Shown piece after piece: positions 9,098-17,470 of a stretch of DNA of 64,000 nucleotides. The stretch is from positions 7,068,001 to 7,132,000 of the forward strand of contig NZ_JBEJGY010000004.1 of assembly GCF_040253615.1 (NCBI RefSeq). Direction: 5' to 3'. Under the pieces are notes generated by a model that did no database searches, was not told where the DNA came from, and worked only from the letters and a program-made list of their open reading frames with translations. Source of the stretch: Streptomyces sp. Edi4 (GTDB lineage: Bacteria; Actinomycetota; Actinomycetes; Streptomycetales; Streptomycetaceae). A program made the position numbers and the translations under genes. Each line of letters starts with the position of its first letter. The stretch's first letter is position 1.

Positions 9098-10087
9098 ATG
9101 TCATTCCGTGCCATCCGTGTCACCAAGGACGACGAGCGGGGCCACCACGTCGAGACCGTCACGCTGGAGGAGGAGGAACTCCACGACGGCGATGTGACGG
9201 TCGCCGTGGACTACTCCACCGTCAACTACAAGGACGGCCTCGCGCTCGCCCACGGCAAGGGCATCGTGCGGACGTATCCGCTGGTGCCCGGCATCGACTT
9301 CGCGGGCACCGTCGAATCGTCCACGCACCCCTCGTTCGCGCCCGGCGACCAGGTGGTGCTCAACGGCTACGGCGTGGGGGAGGGGCACGACGGCGGCTTC
9401 GCGCAGAAGGCCCGGGTCAACGGCGACTGGCTGGTCCCGCTGCCCGCCGGGCTCACCACCCGGCAGGCGGCCGCGATCGGCACCGCCGGATACACGGCCA
9501 TGCTCAGCGTGCTCGCCCTTGAGGACGCGGGCCTCACCCCCGACAGCGGTGACGTGCTGGTGACGGGCGCGGCGGGAGGCGTCGGCTCGGTCGCCGTGTC
9601 GCTCCTGGCGGGACTCGGCTACCGGGTGCTCGCCTCCACCGGTCGGGCCGCCGAGGCCGACTATCTGCGCGGCCTCGGCGCCGCCGAGATCATCGACCGC
9701 GCCGAACTCTCCGAGCCCGGCCGCCCGCTCGGCAAGGAGCGCTGGGCCGGCGCGGTCGACTCGGTCGGCAGCCACACCCTGGTCAACGTCCTCGCGGGCA
9801 CCCGCTACGGCGGCACGGTCACCAGCTGCGGCCTGGCCCAGGGCATCGATCTGCCGGGCACGGTGGTGCCGTTCATCCTGCGCGGGGTGACCCTGACCGG
9901 TATCGACTCCGTGCAGGCGCCGATGGAGCGCCGGATCAGGGCGTACGAGCGGCTGGTACGGGATCTCGATCTCACCCGCCTCGAAACGATGACCACCCTC
10001 GTCGCCCTCGACGAGGTCCCCGCGGTCGCCGAACGCATCCTGAAGGGCCAGGTACGCGGCCGCACGGTGGTGGACGTCAACGCCTGA
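9098..10087 (+). CDS. acuI: acrylyl-CoA reductase / YhdH-type zinc-free quinone oxidoreductase
   Basis: 329 residues from ATG 9098, with AAGGAG nine bases upstream. Medium-chain dehydrogenase fold: GroES-like N-terminal half (VDYSTVNYKDGLALAHGKG, VPGIDFAGTVE) and a Rossmann half with VLVTGAAGGVGSVAVSLLAGLGY for NADPH. The SSTVNYKD and GTAGYTAMLSV patterns typify the YhdH/AcuI subgroup, which reduces acrylyl-CoA or small unsaturated substrates. No zinc-ligand Cys cluster is seen. Only about 20 bases separate its stop from the truncated end of the convergent regulator remnant, suggesting a past deletion there. The gene symbol is by family only. Confidence 0.8.
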   Translation: MSFRAIRVTKDDERGHHVETVTLEEEELHDGDVTVAVDYSTVNYKDGLALAHGKGIVRTYPLVPGIDFAGTVESSTHPSFAPGDQVVLNGYGVGEGHDGGFAQKARVNGDWLVPLPAGLTTRQAAAIGTAGYTAMLSVLALEDAGLTPDSGDVLVTGAAGGVGSVAVSLLAGLGYRVLASTGRAAEADYLRGLGAAEIIDRAELSEPGRPLGKERWAGAVDSVGSHTLVNVLAGTRYGGTVTSCGLAQGIDLPGTVVPFILRGVTLTGIDSVQAPMERRIRAYERLVRDLDLTRLETMTTLVALDEVPAVAERILKGQVRGRTVVDVNA

Positions 10088-10628
10088 CCGACGGCGCGGG
10101 GTCCGGCCGCCCAGTTCGAGCCGTGCGCGCCAGCCGTCCGGGGGCACGGCCGGATAGCCCGCCTCGCCGAACGCGGCGTCCGCCATCAGGAGCACCAGGT
10201 CGTCCTTGCCGCCGACATGCCGGTACGGCGACATCGCGGCGACCCCTAGCCGGGCGGCGACTGCGCGCATGGACAGCGCGCCCGACCCTTCACTGTCGGC
10301 GATCTTCATGGCGGCCGCCACGATGCGTTCGGGCGTCAGATCCCGCTCCTGCGGGTGCTCTTCATCGCGCCGGACGCGCGTCCGTGCCCGTGACGCGCTC
10401 GTGCGGACGCTCACCACGGTGCCGACCCGGGGAAGGGTCTCCACGACGCCTTCCAGGCGCAGGGTGGTGAGCGCTTTGGTGGCGGTCGCCAGCGCGACAC
10501 CCCACTCCTTGACGATCCCGCGCGTCGAAGGCACCCGGTCGCCCGGCGCCAGCTCCCCGCTCGTGACACGCCGCCGGATCTCCCCGGCGATACGCAGATA
10601 GGGCGGCTGCTCACCTTCCCCTTTCCAT
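10088..10628 (-). pseudogene. GntR/TetR fused transcriptional regulator, truncated and frameshifted
   Basis: Read on the minus strand, a GntR winged helix (PPYLRIAGEIRRRV, PGDRVPSTRGIVKEW, ATATKALTTLRLEGVVETL) is followed by a TetR helix-turn-helix (ERIVAAAMKIADSEG, LSMRAVAARLGVAAMSPYRH). The match ends at GWRARLELGGRT near 10105, so the TetR ligand-binding domain is missing. At the 5' end the ATG (10628-10626) reads into a stop after five codons; removing one base from GAAAGGGG gives MEGEGEQPPYLRIAG. It therefore has both a 5' frameshift and a 3' truncation. Its ATG overlaps that of the divergent monooxygenase, leaving no promoter space. Confidence 0.7.
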
Positions 10629-11757
10629 GCCCGGTCCCCTTTCCACGCGGCCGCCCCGCTGTACTGGGACGGCGGGGGTCGCGGGGTGTGCCCTCGCGTA
10701 CTGGCTGGGTCGGTGCGGCTTCGTTCCGACGGTCGTCGAGCGCGCTCCTGGGGTGCGGCCCGGCGGGCAGGCGGTCGATGTCAGGGGAGTGGCGCTCGGC
10801 GTCGTGGAGCGGATGGGGCTGCTCCGCCGGGTGAGGGAGGGGGCCACCCATATGCGGGGCATGTCCGTGATCGACGCGAACGGCAAGGAGCTGCACCGTT
10901 CCACGGAGGCGACGTTCAGCGCCGGCAGACTCGACAGCGGGGATGTCGAGTTGCTGCGCGAGGATCTGGTGGGCGTCCTGGAGCAACTGGGCGCGGGTCA
11001 GGCCGAGTTCATCTACGGGGACCGGATCGTCGCACTCGACGAGGGCGAGCACGGGGTCCACGTCGCCTTCGAGTACGGCCCCGCACGGACCTTCGACCTC
11101 GTGGTCGGCGCCGACGGACTGCACTCGACGGTGCGTACGCTCGCGTTCGGCCCCGAAGGAACGTCCCCGCACCACCTCGGCACGCACCTGGCGATCTTCA
11201 GCGCCGAGAATTTTCTCGGCCTGGACAACTGGCAGCTGTGGCACCGCGACGGGGACGCCGGATACGGGATATATCCAGTGCGCGACGACAGCGAGCTGCG
11301 GATCACCTTCGGCTTCGCGTCCGGTCCGCTCGACCCCGCCACGCGCGACCCGCAGGTGCTGAGGCAGGAGGTCGCGGACAGGATGGGCGCGCTGTGCTGG
11401 GAGACTCCCCGGCTCCTCAAGGCGCTGTGGACCGCGCCCGACTTCTACGCCGACGCGATGGCGCAGGTCAGGCTGGACCGCTGGTCGCGCGGCCGGGCGG
11501 TGCTGGTCGGGGACGCCGGATACTGTGCCTCGCCGCTCTCGGGCCAGGGCACCAGCCTCGCGCTCGTGGGCGCGTACATCCTCGTGGACGCGCTTCGGCG
11601 CACAGGCGGGGACCACCGCGCCGCCTTCGCGCGGTACGAGGCGCGGATGCGGCCCTTCGTCGCGCTCAACCAGGCGTTGGCGACGGAGAATCCGGGCGGC
11701 GCGGCCGGCGAGGAGTCCCTGGAGCGCGCCAAGAACGCCCTCACACTCGACGCCTGA
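10627..11757 (+). CDS. FAD-dependent monooxygenase (PHBH/TetX type) with damaged N-terminus
   Basis: 376 residues as read from ATG 10627. Core features are clear: AGVAGCALAYWLGRCGFVPTVVE for the dinucleotide fold, DLVVGADGLHSTVR (DG motif) and GRAVLVGDAGYCASPLSGQGTS (GD motif). These flavoproteins hydroxylate aromatic or polyketide substrates. The first beta strand is wrong: relatives start with VLISGAGVAG, while here CTGTAGVAG follows a Pro/Arg-rich lead, so the first Gly of GxGxxG is lost. VL is readable one frame over (GTA CTG), suggesting a few bases were deleted. FAD binding may be lost, so this could be a recent pseudogene. Confidence 0.65.
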   Translation: MPGPLSTRPPRCTGTAGVAGCALAYWLGRCGFVPTVVERAPGVRPGGQAVDVRGVALGVVERMGLLRRVREGATHMRGMSVIDANGKELHRSTEATFSAGRLDSGDVELLREDLVGVLEQLGAGQAEFIYGDRIVALDEGEHGVHVAFEYGPARTFDLVVGADGLHSTVRTLAFGPEGTSPHHLGTHLAIFSAENFLGLDNWQLWHRDGDAGYGIYPVRDDSELRITFGFASGPLDPATRDPQVLRQEVADRMGALCWETPRLLKALWTAPDFYADAMAQVRLDRWSRGRAVLVGDAGYCASPLSGQGTSLALVGAYILVDALRRTGGDHRAAFARYEARMRPFVALNQALATENPGGAAGEESLERAKNALTLDA

Positions 11758-11782
11758 CCCGCGCCCCCCGCCCGGGTCGCCC

Positions 11783-12778
11783 TCAGGCGGGGATGTGTAC
11801 CGCCGGTTCGGTGGAGTGCACGTCGCCGGCCAGCGGCGGCAGCGGCAGGGGCAGCGGTGGCAGGGAAAGGGTGGGCGGGAGGTCCGCCGGGGGTGTCGGC
11901 GCTTGGTGCGGGCGGGGCGGCGTGGGGGCGAGTGCCGGGGCCGGGGGCGTGGCGCCGGTCAGCATGAGGACGCCCCGGGCCGCCACACACGCGGACGCCG
12001 CGGCGGTCAGCCAGCCGAGCGGGCCGCCGTGGAAGCTCTCGCCGAGCAGCGCGACCCCGATCACCGCGGCCGCGGCGGGGTTGGCGAGGTTGACCACGGC
12101 CAGGGGGGCGGCGAGCCCGCCCCGGTAGGCGGCCTGCGAGAGCAGCAGCCCGCCGACCGCGAACGCCGCCACGAGCACAGCGACCAGCGTAGTTCCCCAC
12201 CAGGCCGGCGGTCCCGAGGGCAGCTCCCTGGCGAGGGAGGCGGTGACCGTCTGGGTCAGGGCGGACGCCACGCCGGACGCGACACCGGACGCCGTGGCGA
12301 GGCCGAGGCCGCCGCCGTGCGCGGAGTGCGCGCCGGCCCGTACCAGGAAGGCGAGCAGCAGCGCGGTGCCTGTCGCGATGGCAAGGGCCTCGTTCACGCT
12401 GAGCGCGTCACCGGGGCTCGCGGGTCCGGTGACCGCGATCAGGCCGGTGAGCCCGGCCAGCGTCCAGGCCGCCCCGCGCCACTCGCGCCGGCCGACCCTG
12501 CGGCGCTCGTAGTACGCCGACAGCGGCAGCGCGGCGACCAGGGTGAGCGCGCCGAGCGGCTGGACCAGAGTGAGCGGGCCGTAGTGGAGCGCGGCCACGT
12601 GCATGAGGGCGCCGGCGGCGTTCAGGCCCACCGCCCACCACCACAGCGGCCGGGTGAGCAACTGGCCGACGCCCTTGCCGCCCTGGGCGGCGAGGCGGGA
12701 CTGCGCGACGGCGGCCAGCGCGTAACCGGCGGCCGACGCGAGCGAGAGCAGGATCGCGAGCAACGCGGATTCGTTCAT
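11783..12778 (-). CDS. DMT/EamA-like integral membrane protein
   Basis: 331 residues with about ten hydrophobic segments (ALLAILLSLASAAGYALAAV, then LTLVQPLGALTLVAALPLSA). The LTLVQPLGALT signature and AAPLAVVNLANPAAAAVIGV repeat are typical of DMT-superfamily proteins common in actinobacteria. The last 60 residues form a Pro-rich cytoplasmic or periplasmic tail. The ATG overlaps the stop of the upstream PAP2 gene in an ATGA, so the two are translationally coupled. A paralogue sits at 51502-52434. Transport substrate unknown. Confidence 0.75.
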   Translation of the reverse strand: MNESALLAILLSLASAAGYALAAVAQSRLAAQGGKGVGQLLTRPLWWWAVGLNAAGALMHVAALHYGPLTLVQPLGALTLVAALPLSAYYERRRVGRREWRGAAWTLAGLTGLIAVTGPASPGDALSVNEALAIATGTALLLAFLVRAGAHSAHGGGLGLATASGVASGVASALTQTVTASLARELPSGPPAWWGTTLVAVLVAAFAVGGLLLSQAAYRGGLAAPLAVVNLANPAAAAVIGVALLGESFHGGPLGWLTAAASACVAARGVLMLTGATPPAPALAPTPPRPHQAPTPPADLPPTLSLPPLPLPLPPLAGDVHSTEPAVHIPA

Positions 12779-13716
12779 CGCACGGCCTCGGAGAGCTGGG
12801 GCGCGGGAGCGCGCGGGGGAGTGGGTGTCTGCCGGGACGCGGGCGTGGTGGCCTCGGCGGCGGGCAGGGGGGCCGGCGCGTACCCGGGCCTGGACCGGAG
12901 CTCGACACCGGCCGCCGCCCGTGGCCCGTGTGCCCGTTCGGCCGACTTGGATGCCGCAGGCAACCGTGCGGGCCGCGGGGGCGCGGGCACGAAGCAGAGC
13001 ACCGCTCCCAGCAGCGCGGTGGCCACGATCGCGTCGAGCCAGTAGTGGTTCGCGGTGCCGACGACCACGAGCAGGGTGAGCAGCGGGTGCAGCAGCCACA
13101 ACCAGCGCCAGCGGCTCCGGGTCGCCATGATCAGCCCGATTGCCACCATCAGCGCCCAGCCGAAGTGCAGTGAGGGCATCGCCGCGAACTGGTTCGCCAT
13201 GGTGTCGGTGCCCGGCGTCGCGGCGTACACGGAGGGCCCGTAGACCTGCGCCGTGTCGACCAGTCCCGCCGTGGTCAGCATGCGCGGCGGGGCGAGCGGA
13301 ACCGTGATGTGCAGCACGAGGGCGGCGGCGGTGAGCCCCGCGAGCACCCGGCGCGACCAGAGGTAGTGGCCGGGGCGGCGCAGGTACAGATAGACCAGGA
13401 AGGCCACCGTGGCGGGGAAGTGCACCGTCGCGTAGAAGGTGTTGGCGACCTTCACCAGGGTGTCGCCGTGCAGCAGCAGATGCTGTACCGAGCCCTCGCC
13501 GGGCAGACGCAGCGCGCGCTCCCAGCTCCACACGCGGTCGGCGTTGTCGAAGGCGCTCGCCTCGTGCCCGTTCGCGAGCTGACGGCCGAACTTGTAGACG
13601 AGGAAGAGCGCGGTCACGAGCAGCAGCTCGCGCACCAGGGGCGGCCGGGAAGCGGTCGTCTCCGGTTCTGCGGGACGGGTCTGGCGACGCGCCCCCGTGG
13701 TTATACCGGCAAACAT
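12775..13716 (-). CDS. PAP2-superfamily membrane phosphatase/transferase
   Basis: 313 residues from the ATG at 13716 (MFAGITTG). Six hydrophobic segments. Catalytic signatures of the PAP2_3 (inositol-phosphoceramide-synthase-like) group are visible: MPSLHFGWALM (PSxH) and GTANHYWLDAIVA (HxxxD). The last 80 residues are Pro/Ala-rich and hydrophilic. It likely dephosphorylates or transfers lipid phosphates at the membrane surface. First gene of a two-gene operon with the DMT protein, divergent from a TetR gene and sharing the palindromic operator at 13791-13828. Confidence 0.75.
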   Translation of the reverse strand: MFAGITTGARRQTRPAEPETTASRPPLVRELLLVTALFLVYKFGRQLANGHEASAFDNADRVWSWERALRLPGEGSVQHLLLHGDTLVKVANTFYATVHFPATVAFLVYLYLRRPGHYLWSRRVLAGLTAAALVLHITVPLAPPRMLTTAGLVDTAQVYGPSVYAATPGTDTMANQFAAMPSLHFGWALMVAIGLIMATRSRWRWLWLLHPLLTLLVVVGTANHYWLDAIVATALLGAVLCFVPAPPRPARLPAASKSAERAHGPRAAAGVELRSRPGYAPAPLPAAEATTPASRQTPTPPRAPAPQLSEAVR

Positions 13717-13790
13717 GCTCCGGCCCCTTTGAACCTGGATCGATACGTGGAAAAAGCGCAAGCGAACACAGGAAGGCTAGATCGAAACTC

Positions 13791-13828
13791 ATCGAGACGC
13801 AAACGTCTCGATACGTTTGCGTCTCGAT
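13791..13828. promoter_or_regulatory. palindromic TetR operator between PAP2 and TetR genes
   Basis: Two perfect 16-base arms, ATCGAGACGCAAACGT (13791-13806) and its reverse complement (13813-13828), flank the 6-base spacer CTCGAT. The submotif CGAGACG/CGTCTCG occurs three times, so two dimers could bind. The site lies 75 bases before the PAP2 start and 60 before the TetR start, as expected for autorepression and control of both. Confidence 0.75.
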
Positions 13829-13888
13829 TGAGCGGAGCCTACTCTCGTACGTGCAGAAGCACCCCGTGCTCTTCCCTCGGAGGCAACG

Positions 13889-14488
13889 ATGTCGACGCAG
13901 GCCGCCACGGCCGCTGCCCGCCGCAGCAAGATCAGCCCCGAGCGCGAGCTCGAGCTGTACGAGGCGGTGCTCGACCTGCTCAGAGAGGGCGGCTACGACT
14001 CCGTGACCATGGAGGGCGTCGCCGCGCGCACCCGGTGCGGCAAGGCGACCCTGTACCGGCAGTGGAAGAACAAGCCGCTCCTGGTGACGGCGGCGCTCGG
14101 CGCGAAGCGCTGCTCGTTCTTCACCGGCATCGACACCGGGACCCTGGCCGGGGACCTGCGTGAGGCGGCCCGTGCGGTCGGCCGGCGCGAGGGCCCCGAC
14201 ACGGAGCTGATGGAAGCGGTTGGCCAGGCCTACATCAAACACCCCGACCTGCGCGAAGCCCTGCGCGAGACCGTCCTGAACCCCGAGATCGCCGCGCTCG
14301 ACGCGATGCTCGCACGGGGTGTCGAGCGCGGAGAGGTGGCGGCGGACCATCCCGCGCTCGGCTATGTCGCCCCCATGATCATGGGCATGTTGCGCATCGA
14401 GCGGTTGTTCGAGGACCGTTTCCGCGGCGAGGACACCCTGCTCGGCCTCCTGGAGGCCGTGATCTTCCCGGCGCTGCGGATCGGCTGA
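13889..14488 (+). CDS. TetR-family transcriptional regulator
   Basis: 199 residues. N-terminal helix-turn-helix (LYEAVLDLLREGGYDSVTM, then VAARTRCGKATLYRQWKNKP) with a C-terminal all-helical domain of the TetR_C_11/16 type (LFEDRFRGEDTLLGLLEAVI). CCTCGGAGG precedes the ATG. Divergent from the PAP2-DMT operon and next to a large palindrome, so it most likely represses that operon and itself. The inducer is unknown; membrane-active compounds are a guess from the targets. Confidence 0.85.
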   Translation: MSTQAATAAARRSKISPERELELYEAVLDLLREGGYDSVTMEGVAARTRCGKATLYRQWKNKPLLVTAALGAKRCSFFTGIDTGTLAGDLREAARAVGRREGPDTELMEAVGQAYIKHPDLREALRETVLNPEIAALDAMLARGVERGEVAADHPALGYVAPMIMGMLRIERLFEDRFRGEDTLLGLLEAVIFPALRIG

Positions 14489-14533
14489 GGTGCGGGGCCG
14501 ACTCGACGTATTCGTACGCGAGTTGACGCTCAC

Positions 14534-15319
14534 TCAGACGGCGATGACCGTCACCCCGGCCTCGGTGAAGCGAGCGACCGTCTCCTCGGTCACGGCCGTG
14601 TCCGTCACCAGCGTGCCCACCTGGGATGTCGCGCAGATCCTGGCGAACGAGCGCTTGCCCAGCTTCGTCGAGTCCGCGGCCACCACGACCCGCTCGGCGC
14701 GCTCGCACAGCAGCCGGTTGATGCCGGCCTCGTCCTCGTCGTGCGCCGAGGCCCCGTGGGTCACGTCGAAGGCGCCGACGCCGAGCACCGCCACGTCCAT
14801 CGTGATCTGGTTCAGGACGCCGCCCGCGAGTGGCCCCGTGAGCTCGTAGGTCTGGGGGCGGGCCACCCCGCCCGTCACCACGATCTTGAACTGCGGCCGC
14901 ACCGCGAGCTCGTTGGCGATGTTGAGCGCGTTCGTCACGATCGTCAACGCCGGTGCGCCATGGGCCAGTTCGGGCCGCACCGCGAGCGCGCGGGCGACCT
15001 CTGTGGTCGTGGTGCCGCCGGTCAGGCCCACCGCCTCGCCCGGCGCCACCAGATCCGCCACGGCCCTGGCGATCCGCTGCTTCTCCGACGCCTGGCGCGC
15101 CGACTTGTAACGCAGCGGCAGCTCGTAGGAGACGCCGTGCACCAGCGCTCCGCCCCGGGTGCGCACCAGCATCTGCTGCTCGGCGAGCTGGTCGAAGTCG
15201 CGGCGGATCGTGGCGGCCGACACCCCAAGGGCGCTCGCCGCCTCGTCGACGTCGAGGCGGCCCTGATCCACAAGCAGCTCAAGGAGCGTTTGCCAGCGGG
15301 CGTCGCGCGACATCCGCAT
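14534..15319 (-). CDS. DeoR-family sugar-phosphate-responsive regulator
   Basis: 261 residues. N-terminal DeoR winged helix (RWQTLLELLVDQGRLDVDEA, SALGVSAATIRRDFDQL) followed by the DeoRC effector domain with the sugar-phosphate-binding signatures GLTGGTTTTEVARAL and VVAADSTKLGKRSFARI. Members bind phosphorylated sugars and repress adjacent catabolic genes. It is divergent from the SIS isomerase and class II aldolase. The intervening 165 bases contain related words TGCTTGATCGTGC and AACAAGCACGT and a TATATTTTGCAG stretch, plausible operator and promoter material. Confidence 0.85.
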   Translation of the reverse strand: MRMSRDARWQTLLELLVDQGRLDVDEAASALGVSAATIRRDFDQLAEQQMLVRTRGGALVHGVSYELPLRYKSARQASEKQRIARAVADLVAPGEAVGLTGGTTTTEVARALAVRPELAHGAPALTIVTNALNIANELAVRPQFKIVVTGGVARPQTYELTGPLAGGVLNQITMDVAVLGVGAFDVTHGASAHDEDEAGINRLLCERAERVVVAADSTKLGKRSFARICATSQVGTLVTDTAVTEETVARFTEAGVTVIAV

Positions 15320-15485
15320 CCCCGTTCTTCGTACCGGTAACCGTCCGTAGTGACCTTAGCGCACGTCCATATGCTTGATCGTGCTCGAAATCTCGCTATA
15401 TTTTGCAGAAACAAGCACGTGGACGCGGACTGACCAGTGTCCAGTGACCTCAAGGTCCAGTGACCTCAAGGGTGGGAGTGCCCGG

Positions 15486-16370
15486 ATGAGCCATGTCGAG
15501 AACGAACTGAGCAGTCAGCCCGAGTGCTGGACGCGGGCGGCCGAGGTGGCCGTCCAGCACAAGGAGGCCCTGCCGGCCCCCGGCGAGCGCGTCGCGGTCG
15601 TCGGCTGCGGCACCTCCTTCTTCATGGCGCAGGCCGTCGCCGCCCTGCGCGAGAGCGCGGGCCTCGGCGAGACCGACGCGTTCGCCGCGTCGGAGTTCCC
15701 CGAGGCCCGCTCCTACGACCGGGTCGTCGCGCTGACCCGCTCCGGGACCACCACCGAAGTGCTCGCCCTGCTGGCGCGGGTGCGCGGCCGGGCCCGTACC
15801 ACCGCCATCACGGCCGACCCCGCGACGCCGGTCATGCGGGCCGCCGACGACATCGTGGTGCTCGACTTCGCGGACGAGGAGTCGGTCGTCCAGACCCGCT
15901 TCGCCACCACCGCCCTCACCCTGCTCCGCGCCCACCTCGGGCTGCACACCGAGCAGGTCGTCGCCGACGCCCGTACCGCGCTGGCCGATCCGCTGCCCCA
16001 AGGCCTGGTGGAAGCGGCCCAGTTCACCTTCGTCGGCCGGGGTTGGACCAACGGCCTCGCCCAGGAGGCCGCCCTCAAGATGCGTGAGGCCTCCCTGTCC
16101 TGGACCGAGGCCTACCCGGCGATGGAGTACCGCCACGGCCCCATTGCCATCTCCACCACCACGACCGCCACCTGGATGTTCGGCGAGGCGCCCGAAGGCC
16201 TCGCCGCTCAGGTGGCCGCCACCGGCGCGCTGTGGATCGAGGGGCGCCTGGACCCGCTGGCCGAACTCGTCCGCGCCCAGCGTCTGGCCGTCGCCGTCGC
16301 GACCGCCCGGGGTCTCGACCCGGACCGCCCGCGCCACCTCACCCGCTCGGTCATCCTCGACGGCGCCTGA
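15486..16370 (+). CDS. SIS-domain sugar-phosphate isomerase/deaminase (AgaS-like)
   Basis: 294 residues from ATG 15486. Two SIS domains: the first with VAVVGCGTSFFMAQAVAAL and LTRSGTTTEVLALL, the second with FVGRGWTNGLAQEAALKMRE and the EYRHGPIA motif of GlmS/AgaS. It probably isomerises or deaminates an amino- or keto-hexose phosphate. It is followed by a class II aldolase and controlled by the divergent DeoR gene, which fits tagatose or N-acetylgalactosamine-type catabolism. No kinase or transporter is adjacent, so the pathway is incomplete in this window. Confidence 0.8.
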   Translation: MSHVENELSSQPECWTRAAEVAVQHKEALPAPGERVAVVGCGTSFFMAQAVAALRESAGLGETDAFAASEFPEARSYDRVVALTRSGTTTEVLALLARVRGRARTTAITADPATPVMRAADDIVVLDFADEESVVQTRFATTALTLLRAHLGLHTEQVVADARTALADPLPQGLVEAAQFTFVGRGWTNGLAQEAALKMREASLSWTEAYPAMEYRHGPIAISTTTTATWMFGEAPEGLAAQVAATGALWIEGRLDPLAELVRAQRLAVAVATARGLDPDRPRHLTRSVILDGA

Positions 16371-16397
16371 GCCGCAGACGACACCGCACGACACGGC

Positions 16398-16500
16398 CGC
16401 ACAACGCGGCACAGGCGGAGACGCCGCACCACGCGGCACAGGTGAGACGCCGCACCATGCGGCACAGGTGAGACACCGCACAACGCGCCACAGGTGAAGG
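16398..16500 (+). repeat. four tandem 26-27-base repeats between isomerase and aldolase genes
   Basis: Units start at 16398, 16425, 16451 and 16477 with the form CGCAC(A/C)A(C/T)GCGGCACAGG. The repeats fill nearly the whole gap. The last copy ends in GTGAAGGGGAAG, which supplies the ribosome binding site of the aldolase. Confidence 0.75.
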
Positions 16501-16510
16501 GGAAGCACAG

Positions 16511-17368
16511 ATGCCACTCGCACGGACCGGCACACTTGTCGCCGAGGCCGCCGTCAAACGCCGCGCCGTCGCGGCCTTCAACATCATCACGCTGGAGCAC
16601 GCCGAGGCGGTCATCGCGGGCGCCGAGGCCGCCAAGTCCCCGGTGGTCCTGCAAATCAGCGAGAACGCGGTCAAGTTCCGCTACGGCCGGGTACTGCCGC
16701 TGGCCCGCGCCGCCGTCGCGGCCGCCGAGGCCGCAGCCGTACCGGTCGCGCTCCACCTCGACCACGTCACCCGGGACGAACTCCTGCGCCAGGCCGCCGA
16801 CGCGGGATTCAGCTCCGCCATGTACGACGCCGCCCACCTGCCCTACGAGGAGAACCTGGCGGCGACCCGCGCGGCCGCCGACTGGGCCCACACCCAAGGC
16901 CTGTGGATCGAGGCCGAGTTGGGCGAGGTCGGCGGCAAGAACGGAAAGGCGCCGCTCGACGCCCACGCGCCCGGCGCGCGCACCGACCCCGAGCAGGCGC
17001 GGCAGTTCGTCGCCGACTGTGGCGTCGACGCGCTCGCCGTCGCCATCGGCAGCACCCACGCCATGACCTCCCGCACCGCCCAACTCGACCACGCCCTGCT
17101 GGCCAGACTCGACGACGCGCTGAAGGTGCCGCTGGTCCTGCACGGCTCATCCGGGGTGCCCGACGACGCCCTCGCGGCCGCCGTCGCGGGCGGCATCGCC
17201 AAGGTCAACATCGGCACCGCCCTGAACCTGGCGATGACCGACGCCATCCGCGCCTACCTCGCGGCCCACCCCGAGGCGGTCGACGCCCGCACGTATCTGA
17301 CGGTCGGCCGGCAGGCGATGGCCGCCACCGTCACCCGCCTGATCGGGGTGCTCGACCGCGACGCCTGA
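16511..17368 (+). CDS. class II fructose/tagatose-bisphosphate aldolase family protein
   Basis: 285 residues, the usual length of GatY/KbaY. Zinc and substrate features of class II aldolases are visible: ALHLDHVTRDELL (HxDH-like), EAELGEVGGKNG, AIGSTHAM, LVLHGSSGVPDDAL and KVNIGTALNLAMTDAI. The enzyme cleaves a ketose-1,6-bisphosphate to dihydroxyacetone phosphate and an aldehyde. Together with the upstream SIS isomerase it forms a short sugar-phosphate catabolic operon under the DeoR regulator. Substrate stereochemistry cannot be assigned. Confidence 0.85.
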   Translation: MPLARTGTLVAEAAVKRRAVAAFNIITLEHAEAVIAGAEAAKSPVVLQISENAVKFRYGRVLPLARAAVAAAEAAAVPVALHLDHVTRDELLRQAADAGFSSAMYDAAHLPYEENLAATRAAADWAHTQGLWIEAELGEVGGKNGKAPLDAHAPGARTDPEQARQFVADCGVDALAVAIGSTHAMTSRTAQLDHALLARLDDALKVPLVLHGSSGVPDDALAAAVAGGIAKVNIGTALNLAMTDAIRAYLAAHPEAVDARTYLTVGRQAMAATVTRLIGVLDRDA

Positions 17369-17381
17369 GACGCACGCGCCC

Positions 17382-17413
17382 GGCTGCCGGTCCCCTCGCG
17401 GGCCCCGGCAGCC
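17382..17413 (+). terminator. hairpin terminator after the aldolase gene
   Basis: Nine-base stem GGCTGCCGG with CCGGCAGCC and a 14-base loop, 13 bases after the aldolase stop and before the P450. Confidence 0.55.
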
Positions 17414-17470
17414 ACGGCGCCACGTTCCGCCAGTGCGGCACTCTTCCGATGTGGCCGGACGTCATAGACG

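Noticed and set aside
12775..14533. Single very long minus-strand protein covering TetR, PAP2 and DMT genes
   Set aside because: It is a chance fusion of frames; the ATGA overlap at 12775-12778 and the divergent TetR gene define the real genes.
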